Source of the DNA: Christensenella sp. UBA2853
Lineage (GTDB): Bacteria; Bacillota; Clostridia; Christensenellales; Aristaeellaceae
Direction: 5' to 3'
Length of the DNA: 39,751 nucleotides
Assembly (NCBI GenBank): GCA_002350845.1
Contig: DEFL01000014.1
Location: forward strand, 1-39,751
The notes under the pieces are model-generated. The model was given only the letters and a program-made list of their open reading frames with translations. It made no database searches and had not been told where the DNA came from. The position numbers were made by a program, and so were the translations under genes. Below are positions 15,834 to 24,274 of this stretch, piece after piece (position 1 is the first letter of the stretch; the number at the start of each line of letters is the position of its first letter).

Positions 15834-17537
15834 TTACACGCGGGTGGAATCGTCAGCATCGGATGCTTCCGTGTTCTGATCCGCTTCGCCTTCCGCCTGA
15901 GCGTCTTCTTCGCTTTCCGGCATGAAGCTGGAACCGGGCACGTTGTAGTTGCGTGCACCGCCCTCAGCGAGGTGGTCCAGAGCAGCTTCGGATTCCTTCT
16001 TCAACTTGGAGCGGCGGATGCCGGCAGCCACAAGAACGATGAAACCGAGAGCAAAGAGTCCGAGCAGGACATAACCGGCCTGCATCAGGGGTTCCTGAAG
16101 CGCGGTCATGTTGGGATCCAGATCATCCCCGGTGGGCAGCGGCTTGAGGTCCGGCTGCGGCGGGGTTACGATCGGAGCGCTCGTGGGTACTGCGGTGGGT
16201 GTGGCCTGGCTGATCACCAGAATATTGCTGTCGAAGGAAACCGTTTCCTTCAGCTGGTTGGCCACGCTTGCGACAAACTGGAACTTACCGCCCATGGAGA
16301 TGATGACATCACGCGTGAAGTCGCGGGTTTCACCGGCCAGAATGGAGGGGAAGGTGTAGAGCGTCACGCCGGAGGCGGACACGGACACGTTCGAAACATC
16401 CACAGAGGAATTGTTGGTGACGGAGACCTTGAAGCGGACGAAATCATTGGCGGAATACACCGTATCCCGGTCAGCCTCGGCGTAGACATTGAGCGTGATG
16501 GCCTGATCGGCGGGAACCGAGGTGATGGTCAGACGGTTGGACGCGGTCTCGATCTCATTGTCATTGGCATCGGTTGCGATGACCGCAAACTGATAATCGA
16601 TGGTGTCCTCAATCGTGACATCCTTTTCCAGCGTGGTGGTCTTTCCGGCCTTGGCCGTTTCATTGGAGAACACAAGACCCAGGACAGGATCGGATACGGA
16701 AATATTGGTGTAGTCGGTCTTTCCGGAGTTGGCCAGTTTCAGTGTGAGCTTGACGGTATCTCCGGGCATGCCGCCTTTCTTATCGGAAGAAAGGGTGGCC
16801 TTCAGCTTGACTTCACCATACTTGATTGTAGCCGCTTCCTTGGTGGTGGTTTCCGTCTTGCCGGCCGCACGGTAGGAAATGTTGGACTGGCTGGTCAGAT
16901 CCTTGGTGCCCATGGTCACCTTAAAGGTATAGCTGCCTTTTTCACCGGCGGCCACCTTCTCAATGATGCCCTTGGCAGAGGAAATGCTCGCATTTTCCGT
17001 GATGGTGACATCGGTCACATCCAGGGTGCCGGTGTTGACGATGTCATAGGTAATGCTGACTTCCTGTCCCTTGCCGGCCGTGGTCGGGGTAATGGTGCGG
17101 TTGACTTCGATGGAGGCAACCCCGCCGGTATAGGTAATTTCCTTGGAGAAATTGCGGGACTTGCTGACCAGTTCATGAGCTTCATTATACATGGAATACT
17201 TGACCTTGAAGGTGATCTTTCCATTGTCAAGCATGGACTGTGTCACATCAATCATTCCGCTCCAGGACTTGGAAGCGCCGGCCTCAAGAACGGGTGCGCC
17301 GAATTCCTCGACCTGTTTTCCGTTGGGATAGAACAGGGTCACCGGTCCGGGAAGAGTTTCCGATCCGGTATTGGAAACACGGATGGACACCGTAATCTGC
17401 GTCGGCTCTGTAAAGGAATTCTGAGAGACCTGCATGGCGACACGCAGGGGATTGGCATCATCAGCCAGTGCAGACATGCACAGCAGTGCACACAGAGCAG
17501 CGACCAGAAGCAGCAGTGCAAAAAGCCTTTTCTTCAT
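15834..17537 (-). CDS. Exported, C-terminally membrane-anchored protein with repeated Ig-like (CARDB/DUF11-type) domains
   Basis: About 567 residues. The signal peptide begins MKKRLFALLLL and ends ALA before DD. Four or so beta-rich repeats follow, with recurring phrases such as VSIRVSNTGSETLPGPVTLF, ITYDIVNTGTLDVTDVTITE, LTLKLANSGKTDYTNISVSD and FKVSVTNNSSVDVSNVSVSA. This is the style of CARDB, DUF11 and NEW3 domains of cell-surface proteins. A Pro/Thr-rich stretch, one membrane helix (VLLGLFALGFIVLVAAGI) and an acidic tail of about 75 residues end it. ATG 17537 suits the signal peptide, yet the only good site (AAGGAGG near 17580) directly abuts an in-frame ATG at 17570, so the start is unsure. 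Function unknown. Confidence 0.72.
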   Translation of the reverse strand: MKKRLFALLLLVAALCALLCMSALADDANPLRVAMQVSQNSFTEPTQITVSIRVSNTGSETLPGPVTLFYPNGKQVEEFGAPVLEAGASKSWSGMIDVTQSMLDNGKITFKVKYSMYNEAHELVSKSRNFSKEITYTGGVASIEVNRTITPTTAGKGQEVSITYDIVNTGTLDVTDVTITENASISSAKGIIEKVAAGEKGSYTFKVTMGTKDLTSQSNISYRAAGKTETTTKEAATIKYGEVKLKATLSSDKKGGMPGDTVKLTLKLANSGKTDYTNISVSDPVLGLVFSNETAKAGKTTTLEKDVTIEDTIDYQFAVIATDANDNEIETASNRLTITSVPADQAITLNVYAEADRDTVYSANDFVRFKVSVTNNSSVDVSNVSVSASGVTLYTFPSILAGETRDFTRDVIISMGGKFQFVASVANQLKETVSFDSNILVISQATPTAVPTSAPIVTPPQPDLKPLPTGDDLDPNMTALQEPLMQAGYVLLGLFALGFIVLVAAGIRRSKLKKESEAALDHLAEGGARNYNVPGSSFMPESEEDAQAEGEADQNTEASDADDSTRV

Positions 17538-17621
17538 AATTAATATAACAGGCGACGCGTGATCGCCCATCCTCCTTCCACGCCTGCAGCGCAGGCAGGG
17601 TAAAGAAAATACACCAATGAT

Positions 17622-17651
17622 ATTGTACATGTTTCAGATGAAATTTGTCAA
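17622..17651 (-). promoter_or_regulatory. Promoter of the membrane-anchored repeat protein gene
   Basis: On the minus strand: TTGACA (17651-17646), an 18-base spacer and TACAAT (17627-17622). The untranslated leader would be about 75 bases. The -35 box is overlapped by one of two 12-bp direct repeats. Confidence 0.7.
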
Positions 17652-17669
17652 GGATGTGATGAAATTTGT
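17637..17669. repeat. Two 12-bp direct repeats in the divergent promoter region
   Basis: GATGAAATTTGT occurs at 17637-17648 and again at 17658-17669, exactly 21 bases apart (two helical turns). The pair lies beside the minus-strand promoter and about 150 bases before the livK -10 box. The layout suits a regulator that binds one face of the DNA; no regulator gene is adjacent. Confidence 0.5.
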
Positions 17670-17816
17670 GAGTGTTTGTGACATTTTTAAGAAAAAAATC
17701 ATGCACGAGACACAAAACGGGCAGGAAAAAAGGGATGGAAAAGCGGGAAATGCCCTGAAAAAAGCGGTCTTCTGCAAAAAAACACGAAGAGAACAGAAAT
17801 GTGGCAGAAAAATGAG

Positions 17817-17822
17817 TATAAT
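17817..17822 (+). promoter_or_regulatory. Probable -10 box of livKHMGF
   Basis: A perfect TATAAT lies 58 bases before the livK start. I find no convincing -35 box at the right distance. The 343-base gap 17538-17880 otherwise holds the divergent promoter and the direct repeats. Confidence 0.45.
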
Positions 17823-17880
17823 TCATTTCACATTCTCGAAAGAGTTTGAATATTGCATTTTTCATTGGGAGGAATCATCC

Positions 17881-19023
17881 ATGAAGAAGTTTTTGGCTAT
17901 GGCACTGGTTCTCGCACTGTGCCTGACCTCTGTGGCTGCTATGGCAGAAGTCAACATCAGCATTGCACATATCGGTCCCACGACCGGTCCTGCTGCTCTC
18001 TACGGCCTTGCCACCCTGCACGGCGCAGAGATTGCTGTTGAAGAAATCAACGCTGCCGGCGAGTTCAAGATCAACCTGATCAACGAAGACGACGAGCACA
18101 ACGTTGAAAAGGCCGTGAACGCCTACAACGCCGCTATGGACGCCGGCGCTCAGGTCATTCTCGGCAACACCACCTCCAAGCCCTGCGAGGCTGTCAGCGC
18201 TGTGGCTGTTGAAGAGCGCGTCTTCATGGTGACGCCTTCCGCTTCCTCTGAAGCTGTCATCCAGGGCCTCGAAGCCGGCACCTACAAGGACAATATGTTC
18301 CAGATCTGCTTCACCGACCCGAACCAGGGCCTTGCATCTGCTGAATACATTGTCGAACATGAGCTCGGCAAAAAGGCTTTCGTGATCTACAACAACGCTG
18401 ACGTGTACTCCATCGGCATCCGCGACACCTTCGTGGCCAAGGCTGCTGAACTGGGTCTGGAAGTTGTCGGCGAGGAAGTCTTCAATGATGAAACCACCGA
18501 CTTCACCGTGCAGGTTGCTGCCGCTCAGAATGCCGGCGCTGACATCGTGTTCCTGCCCATCTATTACACCCCTGCTTCCCTGATTCTCCAGGTGGCCGCA
18601 GCCCGTGAATACAAGCCGATCTTCTTCGGCGTGGACGGCATGGACGGCATCCTGAGCATCGAAGGCTTTGACACTTCTCTGGCAGAAGGCGTCATGCTCC
18701 TCACCCCGTTTGTTGCCACCTCTGAAGACGAGAAAGTCAAGAGCTTCGTGGAGAAGTATCAGGCTGCTTACGGCGAGACCCCCATTCAGTTTGCTGCTGA
18801 CGCCTATGACGGCATCTACACCATCGTGGCTGCCTGCAAGGCTGCCGGTGTGACCGACGGCATGAGCGCTGAAGAGGTCTGCGAAGCCCTGATCCCCGTG
18901 ATGCCCACCCTGACCGTGGACGGCATCACCGGAACCATGACCTGGGATGCAACAGGTGCTGTTTCCAAGACGCCTATGGCTGCCGTGATTGAAAACGGCG
19001 TGTATGTCATCGACGCTGAATAA
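17881..19023 (+). CDS. livK: Branched-chain amino-acid ABC transporter, substrate-binding protein
   Basis: A 380-residue type I periplasmic-binding-fold protein. It begins with a signal peptide (MKKFLAMALVLALCLTSVAA, then MAE) and shows the LivJ/LivK pattern: IAHIGPTTGPAALYGLATLH, AVEEINAAG, VILGNTTSKPCEAVS and VMVTPSAS-like FMVTPSASSEAV. It captures leucine, isoleucine, valine or a related substrate and hands it to LivHM. GGGAGGA precedes the ATG. Codon choice is strongly biased (GCT, GCC, AAC), as in highly expressed genes. There is no lipobox cysteine at the cleavage point, unusual for a Gram-positive binding protein. Confidence 0.9.
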   Translation: MKKFLAMALVLALCLTSVAAMAEVNISIAHIGPTTGPAALYGLATLHGAEIAVEEINAAGEFKINLINEDDEHNVEKAVNAYNAAMDAGAQVILGNTTSKPCEAVSAVAVEERVFMVTPSASSEAVIQGLEAGTYKDNMFQICFTDPNQGLASAEYIVEHELGKKAFVIYNNADVYSIGIRDTFVAKAAELGLEVVGEEVFNDETTDFTVQVAAAQNAGADIVFLPIYYTPASLILQVAAAREYKPIFFGVDGMDGILSIEGFDTSLAEGVMLLTPFVATSEDEKVKSFVEKYQAAYGETPIQFAADAYDGIYTIVAACKAAGVTDGMSAEEVCEALIPVMPTLTVDGITGTMTWDATGAVSKTPMAAVIENGVYVIDAE

Positions 19024-19039
19024 GCTGAAGCTTCATGCT

Positions 19040-19073
19040 GCGGGCCGGCTCCGAAATCTCGGGGCCGGCTCGC
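19040..19073 (+). other. Strong mRNA hairpin between livK and livH
   Basis: Bases 19040-19054 pair with 19059-19073 over 15 positions (two wobbles) around an AATC loop. No T run follows, so it is not a standard terminator. Such hairpins after binding-protein genes protect the upstream message and lower downstream expression; that role is inferred. The gap before livH (19024-19194) shows nothing else clear. Confidence 0.6.
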
Positions 19074-19194
19074 CATGTTTCTCCGCATCTGCAAGAGGAG
19101 GGAGAAACGGATTGATGGTGGACATTCATCTTTTCGTGTGATAGGATGAACAGGAATTTGGGAAATCTAATCCTCAAAACGGGGAGGACCGTTC

Positions 19195-20079
19195 ATGATT
19201 TTTCTCGATAATCTGGTCAACGGCATCAGCCTTGGCAGTATCTATGCGATTATCGCTCTGGGTTACACCATGGTGTACGGCATCGCCAAAATGCTGAACT
19301 TTGCCCATGGTGACGTCATCATGATGGGCGCCTATATCGCGTTCTGCGCGCTGCAGTACTGGAATATGCCGCCGCTGGTATCTCTGGTGGTGGCCATGGC
19401 CGCCTGCACGGTGATGGGTGTAGTCATCGAAGGCCTGGCCTACCGTCCGCTCAGACAGGCAGCCAGTCTGGCGGTGCTCATCACGGCCATCGGCATGAGC
19501 TATCTTCTGCAGAACCTGGCGCTGATGATCTGGGGCGCAAACCCGAAGAGCTTTCCGGGCAGCATGATCAATATTCCGACCATTTCCCTGTTCGGAGGAG
19601 AACTGAAGATTACGGGTGCAACGCTCGTGACCATTGTTGCCAACATTGTCATCATGATTGCGCTGACAGCCTTTACCAGCAAGACCAAGACCGGCAAGGC
19701 CATGCGCTGCGTATCAGAAGACCGCGGGGCAGCCTCGCTGATGGGCATCAATGTCAACCAGACGATCTCCATCACCTTTGCCATCGGTTCCGCGCTGGCG
19801 GCTGTCGCCGGCATCCTGCTGTGCTCGTCCTACCCGACTCTGCAGCCGACCACCGGTTCCATGCCGGGCATCAAGGCGTTTACGGCGGCCGTGTTCGGCG
19901 GCATCGGATCGATTCCGGGTGCCATGCTGGGCGGACTCCTGCTGGGCGTGATTGAGATTTTCGGCAAGGCCTATATTTCCACAGAGCTTGGCGACGCCAT
20001 TGTCTTTGCCGTGCTGATTATTGTTCTCCTGGTCAAACCCTCAGGTCTTCTGGGCAAGCCTGTGCGTGAGAAAGTGTGA
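19195..20079 (+). CDS. livH: Branched-chain amino-acid ABC transporter, permease LivH
   Basis: A 294-residue integral membrane protein, the usual LivH length. It opens with FLDNLVNGISLGSIYAIIALGYTMVYGIAKMLNFAHGD, a hallmark of LivH, and contains GKAMRCVSEDRGAASLMGIN, the loop that contacts the ATPases, and GIKAFTAAVFGGIGSIPGA. It forms the membrane channel with LivM. A GGGGAGG site precedes the ATG. Its stop is eleven bases before the livM start. Confidence 0.94.
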   Translation: MIFLDNLVNGISLGSIYAIIALGYTMVYGIAKMLNFAHGDVIMMGAYIAFCALQYWNMPPLVSLVVAMAACTVMGVVIEGLAYRPLRQAASLAVLITAIGMSYLLQNLALMIWGANPKSFPGSMINIPTISLFGGELKITGATLVTIVANIVIMIALTAFTSKTKTGKAMRCVSEDRGAASLMGINVNQTISITFAIGSALAAVAGILLCSSYPTLQPTTGSMPGIKAFTAAVFGGIGSIPGAMLGGLLLGVIEIFGKAYISTELGDAIVFAVLIIVLLVKPSGLLGKPVREKV

Positions 20080-20089
20080 GGTGATGGGT

Positions 20090-21166
20090 ATGACAAGAGC
20101 AAAGCGAAACCGTCTGATTTACAACTGTGTCACGTTTGCCGTGGTCATCATCGCCTTTATTGTGCTGCAGAGCATGATTGAGAACAAAACCATTACCCGC
20201 GCCCTCAAGGGTCAGCTGATTCCGATCTGCTGCTGGATTGTCATGGCCGTATCCCTGAACCTGGTCATCGGCATTTCCGGTGAGCTCTCCCTGGGCCATG
20301 CCGGCTTCATGAGCGTGGGTGCGTTTACCGGCGCTGTGATCAGCGGATGGCTGCTCAACGCGCACGGCATGGAGAATGAAACGCTGCGCCTGGTGCTGGC
20401 CATTGTGGGCGGCGGTATTGCTGCAGGCATTGCCGGCGTGGTCATCGGCATCCCGGTTCTCCGCCTGAGAGGCGACTATCTCGCGATTGTGACCCTGGCC
20501 TTCGGTGAAATCATCCGCAACCTGGTCAATGTGACCTATATCGCTGTCGCGGACGGCCATCTGGTCTTCTCCTTCCTGAAGAAAAATGTGCCCGAAGGCG
20601 CAAGGATGCTGGTGGACGGAGCCTCCGGTGCGGTGAAGATTTCCAAGATTTCGACCTTCACCATGGGATTTATCCTGGTGCTCTTTACCCTCATTGTGGT
20701 CCTGAACCTCATCAATTCCCGCTCAGGACGTGCGATCAAGGCCATCCGTGACAACCGGATTGCCGCAGAGAGCATGGGCGTCCCGGTGACGAAATACAAG
20801 ATGATGGCCTTTGTGACAGCCGCCGTGCTCGCAGGCATGGCCGGCGCGCTCTACGGGCTGAACAGTTCAACCGTTGTTCCCAGCCAGTTCACGTTCAACC
20901 AGTCGATCAACGTGCTGGTCTTCGTGGTGCTGGGCGGACTGGGCAATGTGCTTGGCTCCGTCATTTCCGCCACACTCCTGACCGTGCTGCCCGAAGTGCT
21001 GCGTGCATTCGCTGACTACCGCATGCTGGTCTACGCAGTGGTTCTGATCCTGGTCATGATTTTCACCAACAATCCCACCATCCGCTCCTTCGCGGACCGC
21101 CTGATCGCTCCGGTGAAGAAACTGTTCGGCGGCAAGCATTCTGACAAGGGAGGTGCACAGGCATGA
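20090..21166 (+). CDS. livM: Branched-chain amino-acid ABC transporter, permease LivM
   Basis: A 358-residue membrane protein, the LivM partner of LivH. Typical segments are NLVIGISGELSLGHAGFMSVGAF, RGDYLAIVTLAFGEIIRNL and GRAIKAIRDNRIAAESMGV. The start is taken at ATG 20090, six bases after GAGGTG (20078-20083). ATG 20084 directly abuts that site and is less likely. It overlaps livG by four bases (ATGA). Confidence 0.94.
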   Translation: MTRAKRNRLIYNCVTFAVVIIAFIVLQSMIENKTITRALKGQLIPICCWIVMAVSLNLVIGISGELSLGHAGFMSVGAFTGAVISGWLLNAHGMENETLRLVLAIVGGGIAAGIAGVVIGIPVLRLRGDYLAIVTLAFGEIIRNLVNVTYIAVADGHLVFSFLKKNVPEGARMLVDGASGAVKISKISTFTMGFILVLFTLIVVLNLINSRSGRAIKAIRDNRIAAESMGVPVTKYKMMAFVTAAVLAGMAGALYGLNSSTVVPSQFTFNQSINVLVFVVLGGLGNVLGSVISATLLTVLPEVLRAFADYRMLVYAVVLILVMIFTNNPTIRSFADRLIAPVKKLFGGKHSDKGGAQA

Positions 21167-22023
21167 CGGCAGTGAAGCGTCATTCGACAACCAAAATGGT
21201 GCCGGTTCCAAGCCACAGCATTGTGCCTGAGCGCGACCTCGGTCAGCAGCCTGTGCTGGAGACTAATCACCTGGGCATCGAGTTCGGCGGCCTCAAGGCT
21301 GTGGAGGACTTCAACCTGACCATCGGCAAGACCGAAATCGCCGGCCTGATCGGCCCCAACGGCGCCGGCAAGACGACCGTGTTCAATCTGATCACCAAGG
21401 TGTATGAGCCCACCAACGGCACCGTCCTGATCAACGGAAAGGACACCAAGGGCATGAACATTGTCCAGGCCAGCCGTCTGGGCATCGCCAGAACCTTCCA
21501 GAATATCCGCCTCTTCTCCAATATGACCGTCGAGGACAATGTGCGCATCGGACTGCACAATCAGATCCGCTACAGCATGATGGAAGGCATTCTCCGCCTG
21601 CCCAGGTACTGGACCAAGGAAAAGAAGATGCACAGGGAAGCGCTGGACCTGCTCTCCATCTTTGATATGCAGGACCTGGCGGATGTCCAGGCCGGCTCCC
21701 TGCCCTACGGTGCGCAGCGCCGTCTGGAGATCGTGCGCGCCCTGGCGACCAATCCGAGCCTGCTGCTTCTGGATGAACCGGCCGCCGGCATGAACCCGCA
21801 TGAGACCGAAGAGCTCATGGAGAACATCATCAAGATCCGTGATCAGTTCCAGATCGCCATTCTGCTCATCGAGCACGACATGAACCTGGTCATGGGCATC
21901 TGCGAAGGCATCTGCGTGCTCAACTACGGCAAGATCATTGCCAAGGGCACAGCGGATGACATCCAGAACAATCCGGTTGTTGTGGAAGCCTATCTCGGGA
22001 AGCGGAAGGAGGAAGCCAAATGA
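21163..22023 (+). CDS. livG: Branched-chain amino-acid ABC transporter, ATPase LivG
   Basis: A 286-residue ABC ATPase. Walker A is GPNGAGKT (residues 64-71). The signature is the LivG-type LPYGAQRRLEIVRAL, followed by Walker B LLLLDEPAAGMN and the switch His in LLIEHDMNLVMG. About 25 residues longer at the N-terminus than most LivG proteins; the extension appears real, because GGGAGGTG precedes ATG 21163 and no site precedes a later ATG. It overlaps livM and livF by four bases each, a sign of coupled translation. Confidence 0.94.
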   Translation: MTAVKRHSTTKMVPVPSHSIVPERDLGQQPVLETNHLGIEFGGLKAVEDFNLTIGKTEIAGLIGPNGAGKTTVFNLITKVYEPTNGTVLINGKDTKGMNIVQASRLGIARTFQNIRLFSNMTVEDNVRIGLHNQIRYSMMEGILRLPRYWTKEKKMHREALDLLSIFDMQDLADVQAGSLPYGAQRRLEIVRALATNPSLLLLDEPAAGMNPHETEELMENIIKIRDQFQIAILLIEHDMNLVMGICEGICVLNYGKIIAKGTADDIQNNPVVVEAYLGKRKEEAK

Positions 22024-22745
22024 GCGAAACCAAAAAGACTCCGCTTCTGGAGGTTAAGGACATTCACGTGTACTACGGCGCGATCCATGCCATCAAGGGA
22101 ATCAGCTTTCATGTGAACCAGGATGAGATCGTCACGCTCATCGGCGCGAACGGCGCCGGAAAGTCCACAACACTCAATACGATCACCGGTCTTCTCCGTC
22201 CCAAGCACGGCAGCATTTATTTCCAGGGAGAGAACGTCACCACGACGCTTTCCCATAAAATGATTTCCCGCGGCATCGCGCTGTGCCCGGAAGGCCGCCG
22301 CATTTTCCAGCAGATGACGGTCCGTGAGAACCTGGAAATGGGCGGGTTTACCCGTCCGGCGGGGGAAATCGCAGAATCCATGGAAGAGATGTTTGTCCGT
22401 TTCCCCAGACTCAAGGAGAGAGAAAAGCAGATTGCCGGCACGCTTTCCGGCGGTGAACAGCAGATGCTGGCCATGGCCAGGGCGCTCATGAGCAAGCCCA
22501 AGGTGCTCATGCTCGATGAACCGTCCATGGGCCTCGCGCCGATCCTGGTGGAACAGATTTTCTCCATTATCCAGGAACTGCATGAAGCCGGCGTCACCAT
22601 TCTCCTGGTGGAACAGAACGCACAGATGGCCCTGTCGGTTGCCAACCGCGCCTATGTGCTGGAAACCGGAATGATTACCATGGAAGGAAACGCGCAGGAG
22701 CTGCTGCATAATGATGCGGTCAAGAAAGCCTATCTGGGCTCCTGA
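22020..22745 (+). CDS. livF: Branched-chain amino-acid ABC transporter, ATPase LivF
   Basis: A 241-residue ABC ATPase of normal LivF length. Walker A is GANGAGKST, the signature is LSGGEQQMLAMARAL, and Walker B is LMLDEPSMGLAP followed by LLVEQNAQMAL. It pairs with LivG to energise import. Last gene of the liv operon; the AAGGAGG site lies at the end of livG and a terminator follows. Confidence 0.95.
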   Translation: MSETKKTPLLEVKDIHVYYGAIHAIKGISFHVNQDEIVTLIGANGAGKSTTLNTITGLLRPKHGSIYFQGENVTTTLSHKMISRGIALCPEGRRIFQQMTVRENLEMGGFTRPAGEIAESMEEMFVRFPRLKEREKQIAGTLSGGEQQMLAMARALMSKPKVLMLDEPSMGLAPILVEQIFSIIQELHEAGVTILLVEQNAQMALSVANRAYVLETGMITMEGNAQELLHNDAVKKAYLGS

Positions 22746-22752
22746 CCGTGCA

Positions 22753-22787
22753 CGTCCTGCTGCCTTATGGCAGCGGGACGCATTTTT
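22753..22787 (+). terminator. Terminator of livKHMGF
   Basis: Arms 22753-22764 and 22769-22780 pair over 12 positions with one wobble, loop TTAT. Then CA and five T. It begins eight bases after the livF stop. Confidence 0.8.
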
Positions 22788-22823
22788 GTGCGGAATATGG
22801 AAAAAAGACAGCATGTCTGACAC

Positions 22824-22852
22824 TTGTCAAACCTGAGGGATCGCGATATAGT
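22824..22852 (+). promoter_or_regulatory. Promoter of the MATE-GH127-activase-azlCD operon
   Basis: TTGTCA (22824-22829), a 17-base spacer and TATAGT (22847-22852). It is the only clear promoter before five closely spaced genes. Confidence 0.7.
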
Positions 22853-22891
22853 ACCGTGCGTATCTGTTGCAGGCAGTCGGAGGGGTGAACG

Positions 22892-24274
22892 ATGCAAAGC
22901 AGGAAAGTGCACAGCGGCGCCATGACCGAAGGTGTCATCTGGAAACAGCTTCTTCTGTTCTTTTTCCCGATTCTCCTGGGAACCTTTTTCCAGCAGCTGT
23001 ACAACACCGTCGACGCGATGATTGTCGGCAAGGCTGTCGGCAAGGAAGCGCTTGCGGCAGTCGGCGGAGCGACGGGCAATCTGATCAATCTGCTGGTGGG
23101 TTTTTTTGTGGGCATTTCATCCGGTGCCACCGTCATTATTTCCCAGTACTACGGTGCGCGCAGGGATGAGGATGTGAGCCGGGCCGTGCATACCGCGGCC
23201 GCGGTGGCCCTGCTCTTTGGCGCGGGTCTGACCGGGATCGGCCTGATTCTGTCTCCGGCCCTGCTCTCCATGATGCGCACCCCTGAAACGGTCCTTCCGC
23301 ATGCGACAGCCTATCTGAGAATCTATTTTCTGGGCATGATCCCGCAGATGATCTATAATATGGGGTCCGGAATCCTGCGCGCCATTGGGGACTCAAGGCG
23401 TCCTCTGTTCTTTCTGGTTGCCGCCTGCATGACGAACATCGTTCTGGACATGATCACGGTCATCGGCATGGACATGGGCGTGCAGGGCGCGGCCTGGGCG
23501 ACCATTCTCTCCCAGACCGTGGCGGCTGTGCTGGTCGTGGTGACGCTGATGCGCTCGCATGCAAGCTACCGCCTGATGCCGCGCAGGATCCGCCTGCACG
23601 GGACCATGCTCGCCAAGATTGTGCGCATCGGACTTCCGGCGGGTCTGCAGAGCGTCATGTATTCCGTGAGCAATGTCCTGATTCAGACCTCGATCAACGG
23701 GTTTGACACGGATGTGCTCGCCGGGTGGACGGCCTATGGAAAACTCGACGGCCTCTTCTGGATGACGATCAACGCATTCGGCGTGGCCGCCACCACATTC
23801 TCAGCCCAGAATTTCGGCGCGGGACAGTATGACCGGATGCGCAAAGGCGTCCGGACCAGCCTCATGCAGGCCGCGGTGGGCTCGGGCATCCTCATGGTGT
23901 TCCTGTGGTTTTTCGGGGAACACCTGTACCGGCTGTTTACAACCGATGAAGCGGTGATTGCCCAGGGCATGCACATCCTGCGCCTGCTGGTTCCGTTCTA
24001 TGAGACCTATATCTGTGTGGAAATCCTCTCGGGCGTCGTGCGCGGCGCAGGCGCTGCACTGGTCCCGGCACTGATTACCCTGTTCGGCATCTGTGTGCTG
24101 CGCGTGGTCTGGATCCTCGTGGTTCTTCCCATGTTCCACACGCTCGATACAGTGCTCTACAGTTACCCGATCACCTGGATTCTGACATCCATTCTGTTTA
24201 TCATCTATTATCTGAAAGGTTCCTGGCTGAGCAAGGGCAGGAAGAGAATGAACATTGAGGAGGAAGCAGCATGA
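22892..24274 (+). CDS. MATE-family efflux transporter
   Basis: A 460-residue membrane protein with about twelve helices. Family features are the opening EGVIWKQLLLFFFPILLGTF with FQQLYNTVDAMIVG after it, and GSGILRAIGDSRRPLFFLV. It should export a drug, dye or metabolite by Na+ or H+ antiport. It is a paralogue, not a copy, of the minus-strand MATE at 14122-15606. GGAGGGGTG precedes the ATG. Its end overlaps the GH127 gene by four bases. Confidence 0.92.
   Translation: MQSRKVHSGAMTEGVIWKQLLLFFFPILLGTFFQQLYNTVDAMIVGKAVGKEALAAVGGATGNLINLLVGFFVGISSGATVIISQYYGARRDEDVSRAVHTAAAVALLFGAGLTGIGLILSPALLSMMRTPETVLPHATAYLRIYFLGMIPQMIYNMGSGILRAIGDSRRPLFFLVAACMTNIVLDMITVIGMDMGVQGAAWATILSQTVAAVLVVVTLMRSHASYRLMPRRIRLHGTMLAKIVRIGLPAGLQSVMYSVSNVLIQTSINGFDTDVLAGWTAYGKLDGLFWMTINAFGVAATTFSAQNFGAGQYDRMRKGVRTSLMQAAVGSGILMVFLWFFGEHLYRLFTTDEAVIAQGMHILRLLVPFYETYICVEILSGVVRGAGAALVPALITLFGICVLRVVWILVVLPMFHTLDTVLYSYPITWILTSILFIIYYLKGSWLSKGRKRMNIEEEAA

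Noticed and set aside
15972..17543. 523-codon plus-strand frame opposite the membrane-anchored repeat protein
   Set aside because: Gly/His-rich shadow; the minus-strand gene has signal peptide, repeats, membrane helix, promoter and terminator.
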